A stretch of 64,000 bases of DNA from Platycnemis pennipes (lineage: Eukaryota > Arthropoda > Insecta > Odonata > Platycnemididae), in NCBI GenBank assembly GCA_933228895.1, contig OW121857.1:806001-870000 (forward strand). The letters are read 5' to 3'. The notes beneath the pieces were generated by a model. It was not told the DNA's origin. It worked only from the letters and a program-made list of their open reading frames with translations, and made no database searches. The position numbers and the translations under genes were made by a program. This document shows, in pieces, positions 24,601-36,600 of this stretch; the stretch's first letter is position 1, and the number at the start of each line of letters is the position of its first letter.

Positions 24601-27600
24601 ACGACTCTTCTACTAATCAGTTACCCAGAAGAATTAAATTATGAATATACACAAGCGAGTCGTTTACACTTAGCTCGCTTGCACGTCTTCGAATGTTTTC
24701 CTTCTTTGTTTTTAGTTATTAATCCTGACCAGCCGTGACTCTGCAGTCAACTTAAAGTGCATGTGTAGAAGACGTCCATGACTTAAAGTTATCTTTAAGT
24801 AAATTCACTTAAAGTGGAATTGTCATGTAGACCCGGCAAAAGCTCATGTCGCTTACGTTCTTGCCGAATAAAAGAACATCAACGAGCGCTAACGCAAAAG
24901 GATACCGCCAGATGGGCAACAGTGAGGCACGCATTCTCCGAGGAAGGGCGCAATATTTTCAAAATGGAAAAGACTCAGGTCTTAGCCAGAGAGGAGGTTT
25001 ATCAGCGACGACTAATGAGTGAGGAGATTGAAATTGAATAAAGCCTTCAGAATTTCAACCGTGACGACGGCATTAAGTTGAGCTTAACGTGGAAGAGGTT
25101 CATCCGAAGAATAGAGACCCTGGTCCAGATCCCGAAGACAACAGCGAAGCCGCACTCGACCGTGACTCAATGCCACGTGTCACGAGAACAAGGCTGAGTT
25201 CGGGGATCCCCTGGCGTCAGAGGCACCGCCAGCGAGGGCAGGGGGTGACCTGAAAGTATATAAACATCTCCGATTCCACCATTCCATCCTGAAGATGCTC
25301 CCTGCGATGGCCGCGACAGCTAGACGAAGCTGACGACGAAGCTTCACGCGTAGCAGAGAAACATAATTGACGAGAAGACCGATGGAAGAACAGAGCGGCA
25401 AATACGAGGTCCGAGGATCCGATTGTGGGAAAGGCATCGGGCGAACGTAGAGGGGGCACTCTTAGAAGAGCGTCGAGAAAACTGAGTCAGCCATCGCGGA
25501 GCACTTCTGGGGACACACGACATCAATATTAACGGAGCCAAGCTGATCAAACCGAGAAACGCTATTTCCCCAGACTCATACGCGAGGCGGTCGAAACGGC
25601 CAAGAACCCAAACAACTTTAACAGAAAGGGAAGCTCTCCCATACTTGGAAACGCCTAATTAGAAAAAACTAGTCAAACGACCAATGGAAATGAAATGGAA
25701 CTTGATCATCAGAGCGCCTATGTCAGAGCTGAATGGTATGTAAGACGGTAAAAATCTGCTCAGAAACACTTCGGACCTGAAGACGCGTACTGAAACGTTG
25801 GCGAAACTGTTGTCACCCCAAAATGGACACACGCGGAAGAAATCCCGAAGGGATCTTTAAACTAGTTCCTCCGCGGAAGCCTCAATAAGGAAGTCATCCA
25901 TGGCGTTGGATGTCGTGTCCAGATGGTCACTGCGTATGTGCACTTGTTTAAAGAACTGTCCATTTGGCGATATTTATAGTTGTTTCTCCATGGAAAAATA
26001 TTGGTATAGGCGCAGAAAATCGAGATTTTTGTGAATATATTGTTAAAAGTTGGCAAAGGAGTCAATAATATGGATAAAATTGAGCAACCTCATAGTATTC
26101 TTTCTGATGGAATTCTAATTGATGAAGTATTTGAAAGTTGCATCCCTAATAATGGAATCGAAGACATAGACCTTAATTAGCGCCATTAAACAACTGAGCT
26201 ACTAAAAATATAGCGCAACCATTATAAGAGAGCTACGCGGAGATCACGAAGTTTATAAAAAAGGAGTTTTTCAATTCACTACGGTCTCTGATAATCCCAT
26301 CGAAAAAATGGTCTTTCTGCCATATAGACTCAAAAATATCATATAATCATTATGTAGATTAATCTGGTATTTAAGCTAAAGGGAAATCCACTCAGAGAAA
26401 CAAATAAAAATGTGGGCGCAAGAAAGTAGTTACTTAATTAGACAGCTTCACTATCGCGGTGCGGCATGCAGGATAATTGTAGCAGCATATGTGTCAAGGC
26501 AGGAGCATTTGAAATTTGGCGTTTGAAAAAAAATGGAAAGATAAAAAGGATCGACCGAGTGACAAATGAAGATGGGAGAAAAGAGAAGTCGGTCTGACTT
26601 TGCAAGGAAGGCGTGACATCGCCTGGGACATGATGCCTTAATGAAGACAATCGTCGAGGGTGATGTAAGTGTGAAGAATAGCAAAGGAAGTGTAAGTATA
26701 AGATGTGGAGAGCAATTTGTGAAGGATATGAAAGGGAAGAATAAACGGTGGTGTGAGGAGGAGTCGAGTGGAGCGCTGCGTTCTTAGGATGCCCTCGCAA
26801 TGCTTGGATATATCTGAAGTGGGACCTATTTAAAATACTGAATTACGTATGAACATCATAAAATCAACCATAATTAATGAGTAGGTACAATCGGGCAGAG
26901 ATACACTAGTTCCAATTATAACTTTGGTCAGCTTAGCTGCATCATGCAATTGCCACAATTTCCTGTAAGGCCAGGTTTTTGCTTTTACGCTAAGCATAGC
27001 CAAATGCCAGGCCTTTGAATATGTCTTCGCTAACTTATGAACATACATTTTTATGCTTGGAAAGTTATGCATTGATTTTTCTCAAGAAGAAAGAAATACA
27101 TCGTTTAAGGGTGCCATTGACGCCAGAAAATCCTTGGCATACATCTAATGTATGGTCAGAGGTTTCAAATGAAATGGATATAAATCTTAACATAATATAA
27201 TAAATGGATAACAACGAAACATTTTTTCATATTTCTGGCTGCATACGTTATTATAGTATTGCTTTATCAAAACTTTACTTAAAATGTTTTAAAGTTATTG
27301 TTATTAGGTCTTGAACCATAGATTATGATATCGCATTCTTTTCAATTCTTTTCCTTTCTTTTTCTTTAATGTCAGTTTTTATAAGAATTCTTTTAGAATT
27401 TAATACAAATGTGTCCAAGCAAAGCTCAGTCTCCCGATATACTATAAGAACAAAATCATATATAAGAAAAGAAGCACAAATAAGAATTGTAGTATATGTA
27501 ACAACACATATGACTAGAAATAGAGGGCTACCTGGAAAATGTGATAGGGAGGCGAAATAGAAAGGGGCGGTGATGAATTGTAATCTTTAGACTCCACCTA

Positions 27601-30600
27601 CGAACACACATTTTTTTGAACATGGACACAAGATTAGCGAGGTGATTTGCCGTGCACTATTCAAAGTACTCCATTCCCCCGAGCATCAGAGTGAATAACC
27701 TATTTTAATAAAAAATGATTTGTTTTATTGGTAGCCTAGTTTGAAGTGTTTCAAATATATACCCACTCATGCGTAGCAAGGTTTTCGGGTTGACCTCCGC
27801 GTCGATTCATCTTCATGACGACAGTTTCGCCGGCGTTGCAGCTGGCGTCTTCAGGTTCGAAGACGCCAGCTGCAACGCCGGTGAAACTGTCGTCATGAAG
27901 ATGAATGGACGCGGAGGTCAACCCGAAAACCTTGCTACGCATGCTGCACCACTCCGCGGAAGCCTCCATCAACATATACCCGCTCATTTTCACCGCATCC
28001 TGTGAGGCCTAATTAAAAACGCCCGGCGGAATCACAACACTCGACTTGAATTTAATATTCCTCCGTAATCCATTAGTTTCACCTTCATAGAGCATCTCCA
28101 ACACTTTTAATCCATATTTATTTTATAATTATAATGTGTAATAACGTATTCATCACAGCGGTCCCTGCTTTTTAATCATTAGGCTGTGTTGATTACTATT
28201 TCAAGGCTAAGGAAGGACGGATTAATCACCGATTAGCGAAATGGAAACCATGCCCAGACGTAGAAGACAAGGCGTTAAGAGAGGCCTTCAACTGCTCAGA
28301 AAATAAGTCAGTTCGGTCCCAAGCCGAAGGAGATGTATTTCAAGTCAAAACTGTGAGCAACATGATCACCCGGAGCCCGAAATAGACTGTAACGTTGCCT
28401 CAGCGTTGGAGAGACTATTCTTTACTTCCGCACCAACGCAGATAAATGCAGTGCCACGAGGAAAAGCAGTTACACTTGAGGGCGGTGCAGGGAATTGATC
28501 CATTTCATGCCATCCCGCAGCAGTTGTCGTCGTCCCCGTCTGACCGCTCTGGGGAAACCCCTTGCTGTGTACGCCCCGCACTCCACGCGGACACTGCACG
28601 AAGCCAGAATTCACGGGACATCGCTCGCCCATTTCAACCTGCCTGCCCCAAATATTGCTGTCCTACTGAAAGTCAAGGGACAAAAAAAGAAAGGGAATGG
28701 AAGCCTTGAAATAAATGCTTATAAAGTTGCAGTTGGATTCACTGTGGCAGCTGTAATGGAACTAATATTCAAAGAAACGTCAACGTTAACATCAGATGAA
28801 ACATATGGAAACTGATTTATATATTTTTAGGCGATGAAAATTTAACTGATTATAGCAGTTTATCAATTATTTTCTGCAAAACTCACCGATATAATATTTT
28901 TACACGCCAAGTATTATACATCATTAAGTTTAAACGCTGAATATAGTGAATGCCCGACTTAAGTGAAATTTTCTAAGGCACATACCCTGCCAGTTGGGAT
29001 CATCATCACAGTCAGCAATCATGAGATTGGTTTCGTGCATCTCGCCACTCAATTCTTCCATCGGCTACTCCCCTTTCATATTTACGCAGTCCTTCTCTTT
29101 CGCATCCTTCACAACTTGTACTTCCATCTACCTCATGCGAGGCCTGCCTTTTCCAATCTTCCCGTCCACTCGACGATTGTCTTTATCAGGCCAACATGTC
29201 TCATGATATGGCCCACTTAGTTGTACCTTCTTCTTCTTAGGGTATTCAGAAGACCTCTCTTTTCTCCCACTCTTCTTAGGACTTCCTCGTTACTTACTCG
29301 GTCGATCCATTTAATCTTCAGCATTCTTCTGGAGCACCACATTTCGAATGCTTCCAATCTTTCCTTCTCCCATGCTGCCATCGTCCAAGCCTCACTGTTC
29401 TTCTTTTGATAGAATGCCCTCTTTGCCTGGGCTATTCTACTCACTACTTCTTTCTTGCTTCGTCCATCGTTGGCTACGCGGCTTCCAAGGTAGCAGAACT
29501 CTTTCACCTCTTCCAGTTTTTGCTTCCCTAGTTTAACGTTTAATTTGGCCTCTTCTCTTTTGCTGCACACCAATATCTTAGTTTTATTGATCTTCAGACG
29601 ATATCTGGCTATTGTCCTTTCCATGTTTCTTAGAGTCTTATTCAGATCCCTCTCTGTTTCAGCTACGAGTGCTATGTCATCAGCGAATCGCAGCATGCTA
29701 CTTTTTTCTCCGTGGCTGTTCACTCCAGAAGACTTCTCCTTGATTTCATTGACGGCTTTCTTGATGTAAACGTTAAATATTACAGCATACATAGCACACG
29801 ACATGTCTCACTCCATTGTTTATTTTTGCTGCTTCACAGCTTCTTTTAGATATAATTACAGCTACTTGGTTTTTATATAAACTCTGAATAATTCTTCAGT
29901 CATAGTGGAACACCTCAATTTCCTTTCCAGTTAGGCTAAAGCACCGAAAATAAATTATGTTTATATTATTACCCAAACAAATACATCTAAAAACGAATGT
30001 ACTTGCTGTGCGGTGCGGTATCAGATCATGTTTAAATAATAATGCAAGCCAATACGCGTCTACTATTAAAAACAGAAAGAGATTAATTTTGTTAAACGGA
30101 TAGGTGTAAGGAGGGTAAAATGCGAGTATGGATGCATAGCCGGCCTTAAATTAATCAATCCGATTTCCAATGGTAGAGGGTGGGGTGAATGTTTACGTTT
30201 TTATGGGTGGGTGGGTGGGTGGGGGGGGGGAGCCGAGAAAGGGGGAGGCAGGGTCGCTTCAAACGCAAGCAGACGGTTGTGCAACTCGAGGGCGGATGGG
30301 TTCCCCAGCGACGGAGGCGAAACGCTGGATTGGGCGAGTTAGACATTTGAACTGTCAACCTGAACCACCAAGTGCCTCTGATGATTGTGAACTGCCGGAA
30401 CAGGTTGTGCAATCCTTACATTAAAAAACTGTGTAGATTTGAGCCGAGATGAGTTCATCCATCCAGTTGTATGGAAACATTTCACAAAGTGATATAATTA
30501 TCTAATGATCACGAATATATTATTACTTATTAACTCATTTGTCTTTAACACTCTATTTGCAGAACGCCAAAGCTAGCTATGACTTCAGCAGCAACGATCC

Positions 30601-33600
30601 ATACCCATATCCTAGATACACGGATGACTGGTTCAATAGGTGAGTACAGCAACTAGACTTAAGGTATTTTCCCTTAACACGTTTTTTGTGTTGGAATACA
30701 TGCCTCTATTGAGTCTTATGCATTCAGAGACGTGCAGTGGGTAATGCATCGTGTAACACCGCAAATTACAGGGAAAACTCCCCAAGTGTGAGAACAACTG
30801 AGAAAATCATTGGCCCCCGGGAAGCAGGCGGATATCTACTGGTCTATCGTGGACGCGCTTCATATGCACACGTGCGCTAGTGACCATGAAACAATTGAAC
30901 CTTCGGCGAATAATTTTACTTCGTCATCCCATGATGCAACATTTCCGCCGCGTGTCCGGGTACTTACTCTTGGAAATAGAACAAAGTCTCGCAAATGGAT
31001 TTTCCCTCTTCACCTGCGCAGGAGATATGTTAGCTGAAGAGCAGAGAGAGCACAATTTTGCACTTCTATTGCCCTTCAACTAAAGAAGACGCAGTAATTT
31101 CCAGCAATTATTTTATTTATATTTCATTTTTATGCCAAATTTATAGTGACTATAACGAAATCAATTAATTTCTCTTTATTAGCAACTATTCCAATTACTG
31201 GGAGCATCATGTATTATTAGTGCGCCTGAGTAAGAGCACATTAACGTCAGTTTCCTATAATTAGTGTAACCATGCCACACGGCTATCTTGAAAGTCAAGG
31301 GTTCGAATCCCGCCAGTAACATGGACGCAGCATTTTACGGTTGTAAAGCACTGCAGATTACTTTAATTCGTTAATATTGAGAGGTTCTAGTTAATCGGAT
31401 TTCCTGTTCGTAGCGATAACTGCGACCCTATTATTTTATAATCTCGACCTATAGCATTCCTTTCAAATATAAGCATTAAAATGTGTAGTAAAGATAACTT
31501 CAAATTCAGAGTTTCCTCAGATTAAACCTCATTCGTGTTACATTAAAATAGCGATGGCAATAATTTTCGCCAGCTCCCCTCCCGCGCATTCGCCTACCCC
31601 TCCGCCACCCATCCCCTTATCCATCGCTCGTGCTTTGAGGCCGAAGTGTTACGGAAGGGAATAGACTCTCGACGAATCACTCTTGCTTCTCGTTTCGGCA
31701 CGCTCTCCGGTGAAATGCACTCATTTCGGTGGAGAGACAAAGATTGGCCAAACCAACGATCAGTAGAGGACAGCTCGGCGGTGTGACCTTTCTGTACTTG
31801 TTGTCGTCCGTGCCTCACTGTCACAAAGAATGTAAATCCTGAATGAGTTTATGAAAGTTTCTCAGTCCTCTCAGCGATGATTCGAAGGGCAACTCGCTCT
31901 CGTCTACGCAGCCTCTCTCCCCGTGATATTGATTCCAGAGGGTTGCCCCTCCTTCGTCCCGACAGACTTCGGTGCTCTGAATATGAGCCGCTGTTCTCAG
32001 TGAATCCCCAGTGACGGGCTCTGAGCGTTGCACTCTCCATATCAGGGTTGTCTTGAACCTGTTGTTCGGACGGAATTCAAGTTCCAAATTCCAAATTTCG
32101 CAACCAAATTCCAAATTGCGTAGGTAGGGTGGCGATCGTCAGGGAAAACCTGGAATTGTCAGGGAATTTTGCATTCCTGGAAAAGTCAGGGAATTATCGT
32201 GACAGTCAGGGAGAAACATCGAAATTCTCGTCATTTTTCTACCATAACGTTTATCGGCCAGTCTTTCCCGCCATTTATTTCACAAACTAAAACTAATATC
32301 CGTCGCTGACGTGCTTGGAATAAGCCCCGTCAATTTGTGGAACATTCAGTTGTGAATCTTATTAGTAGTGTCTCTTAGTTAGTTGTGAATCAGAGGTACA
32401 ATGTATCCCTTGTGTACATCCTTAATGCGATATTTGCGTAGTTGTGTTAAATTCATGCATCCCGCTCATCACAAGGAATCCGAGGCTATGTTGTTCGGAA
32501 AATGTTACCTCTCTTTTTTTTAGCATTTGAGACTCAGATCTAGAGGTAGGTGGAGCACAACAGCTCGTATTTAATATGTGCTTGCAGTTATAAAAATACG
32601 ATATGATGATTATTAGAATGGTAGTACAAGTACGATCACTCATGTAAACAAAATCTTACATGAGATCATCTTAGATTCCCACACCCCCATTCATGAGACA
32701 GTAAGAAGAGTCATCCTCCCCTCCCCACCTTTCACGCTCGACGTAATTATTGAATGGTGCTCCCTCTCTAAGCAATTTAGTCATGTCACAAACCACCTCA
32801 AATATGAATTCTTGAATACGATGCTGCCGTTGATAATTGCCTCGTTCGCAGTGGCGGGATTACATTTTGTTTGTTTATACAAATATTTGTACATTTTTGG
32901 TTCCCTCTCACAATCTAGGGGTTATAACCACTTTAATCAATTTGTTATTCGCTTCTAAAAGTCACTTGTGCCATCCGATTTTGATCCAGTCCAAGAACTT
33001 TGCTTTGGTTTGTATTTTTCGCGCACCTTAGTGATACCTGTACCGGAGTCCACCAGTGAATCGGCCATTAACTTTCCCTTCAATGCGTTTTCAGTAATCC
33101 TCAACTTCCCAGAACTACCATGACACGCCACTTCTTTCTTGAATGATTAGACATCGCCATTTAATTTTACCGAAGGAAACATACTCGGCCACGGAAACAC
33201 GATACACGGCCACGGATACGCGGTCGCGGAATGTGTATGAAAAGCGCGTATAGTTTGCATGAGGGTTTAACTTATGAAGGTTTAATATACTTTTTCATTA
33301 GGGTATATTTTATAGGCTTTATTTATATATAGGGTATATTTATAGGCTTTTAATGTACTGATATCAGCTTTTAACATTTTCTGAGTTGTACCGGAAATTT
33401 AATTCAGCAGAAATAAAATATTCAGGTAATAGGTAAATATTCAGTCATAAATACGTACCAGGGTGGCTACTGAGACCCAATTTTTAAATTCCTTGACGGA
33501 CTCCCAAATTTCCCTGACCGATCGCCAGGGAATAGCCAGGGAATTTAAAAATTGGGTCTCAGTAGCCACCCTGGTACGTATTTATGACTGAAAATACAAC

Positions 33601-36600
33601 CTCCACCGAATTTTTGTACACTTAACACGAAGGAAATGCTACAAGCACATCTAAATAAATCCCAAATCCGAGAGGTATCTATGTAAAATCGACATAAACT
33701 CAAATACGTGCTATGAACTTATTTTCAGTGATAAAATAAGAAAGCACACAATAAAAACAAAGCCTGGCCCGCCCTGTATTACGATAATACACGAAAAATA
33801 CCACAAAAGTCCTGATCATGTCTTAATGCTCGAATGATCATGCAAATGATCTTTCGAGCATTAATTCGCCAATGTGTTTAAGTGACGACCTGAAATAGCT
33901 TCAGATTACGGGCGCTTTCTGCGGAGGATAATCATATGCGAATTAATTCCTTTAATTGACTGCGCTGAAAGGATGCGCCGTGCTTAGGCCTATCGATAGT
34001 ACATATCGATTAACGTCAAATTTCCGACCAACGCAGCGAAGGCAGATGGTCGGAATGGTTTGCTTACGTTGTTCTATACACGTGCTTGACGAAATAAGGA
34101 ATGAAAAATTTATAATTAATATAATATACATGAAATAAAGCTTTATGGGGACAGAGTTAATTTTCCTTCGACTGCAACATTGTCCATTGCAATGGTTGCA
34201 AGCACAGAAAGCTAGAAGAAGGAAGGTCGAGGAATGCCAAGCCGAATTAAAATGAAATGTTCTTTAAGGACCGTGTGGCAAATAATTATTCTAGATAAGA
34301 GCAATTTAATACTATATTAAATCAGACCAGACATGATTATGAAAGATCGGGCACGATGACTAGAGGAGCAATTTCTTCTAACATGAGGTGCATGCTTCAT
34401 ATCTTGTTCACCCTTGATTTACATGTTGATCATAATATTGATTTATTTCCCGGAGAGTTGACACGCTGAGATTTTTAGCAACGGGTGAATCGTGAATCCG
34501 TTCCGTGATTACTGAACAATAATTCATGAGGATTATAATGAGTTAAATTGTGTTTGAAGTGAGTAGGAATATCTACCAGGATAAGAAAGTGAACTATTTA
34601 AAGTGTAGACGCACGCCATTTGCTTTTATTTATCCCAGTCCGTGGTAGTTGTGATAACAAACAACAGATAAGTGACATCCGCTTAAATTGAATGAGAGGC
34701 GACGGAAAAGTGCAGTTTGAAATATCGCAATGTATATTTTGCAGCTGTAGTTAATATTCTATGTTCCACCGTTTCATTGTCTGTCACAAGAATACCTGGC
34801 ACAAGAATATTCAAAAGACGTCGTTGGTATGTGGACATATTGCAATGTGAAATAAACCCAAACACACTTCATGCAATTAGATGTTAGAAATTCGGTGTTT
34901 CCAACGAAATTATCCTGTTAAAGAGTAATTTACGCGCATTTGCATGGTGTACGAATGTTGTTGTATTCCTATGAGGGGGGTCGTGGTGGCGTAGTGGGTA
35001 GAGCACTGAGTTACTGACCGGAGGGTCCCGGGTTCAAATCCCGGCAAAGGCAAGAGACTTTCTAGACATCCCCACCTAAAATCCTTGTGATTCCATTTTC
35101 TGCGTGAATTTCACACCCCATTGGCTTAGTACGGGGTGAGCTCTACTCTCGCCTATCAAAACCAACCTTCGGGTTGAATCACTGACGGTGAGTGAGATAT
35201 GTAATCGGCCGTACGTATTTTTACCCGTGAAACAGATATCGGGGAAACGTTACAAGGGCAGAAACCACCGCAGTATTTGTCTTTCAAAGTTACTAATCGC
35301 GAGTACAATGATGCCAATGAAGACTTCTATATAATCAGCCGTCTTACATTGTTTGTCATCAATAATAGCTCTCCTCCTAGCACTTACAAAATAAGTAATA
35401 ATGAATTAACAAACGTGGAATCCATTAAATATCTTGGCATAAGGCTGACAAATGATCTTTCCTGGGGTAAACACATTCGTGAAATAATGGGTCAAGCGAA
35501 TCGTAAACTGGGATTCGTCAAAAGAGTACTGGGTAAATGTGATGATCATGTTCGAGAAATCAGCTACTTTTCCCTAGTTAGACCTCATTTGGAATATGCT
35601 GCCAGTGTATGGGATCCCTACGAAATCGGTCTAAATAACGAACTTGAACGTATGCAGCGAAGATCGGCAAGATTTGTAAATGGACGGTACGATAACCTTA
35701 TTAACGTAACCAGTCCATTAAATGAATTAAATTGGGAATCATTGTCAGATCGCAGGTTGAAATTAAGACTTAATCTCTTAAATAAATCCCAAGGCCATAT
35801 TTTCAGTGATGATGTTAAAAATATTTTGCGGACCCCAACTTACTATGGTAGACTGGACCATAATCACAAAATTTGAGAAATTGATTGCCGAACTGACAGA
35901 TTCAAAATGTCCTTTTTTCCTCGTACTATTAGGGATATGAATAACGGTAAATATATCCAGTACGAGTGTAGCAATGGATAACATTGGTAGCTGCATGTTG
36001 GTATAAGGACTTATAGCTAACCCAACTAACAGCATGTTTTTGCATGTATGCTTTGCTATTATCTTTTTTTTCAATAGTGAAGTTTAGAACAGTATATATA
36101 TACTAATCCTTTTTTATGCATGATATGTAGTGCATGTTTGGTGAGAGTTCAACCCCTGCCACACACCTTTATGGTGACTTGCAGGGTATTATATAGATGT
36201 AGATTAATAAGGTGGCGTCATACAGTGGACACGCAAACGTAGGCAGGTTGTACAGTATCAGCGTGATAAAGTGATTAGGCCAAGTAATGAAGGTGGACAT
36301 GTTAGATAATGTTAAGTTAGCTATAATCTCAATATTAATATTAGCTGAATACCCTGTTCGTTTTTTTAAACTACCTATAAACTACCTATAAACTACCTAT
36401 AAAGCACTTACAAAATAAGTAATAATGAATTAACAAACGTGGAATCCATTAAATATCTTGGCATAAGGCTGACAAATGATCTTTCCTGGGGTAAACACAT
36501 TCGTGAAATAATGGGTCAAGCGAATCGTAAACTGGGATTCGTCAAAAGAGTACTGGGTAAATGTGATGATCATGTTCGAGAAATCAGCTACTTTTCCCTA

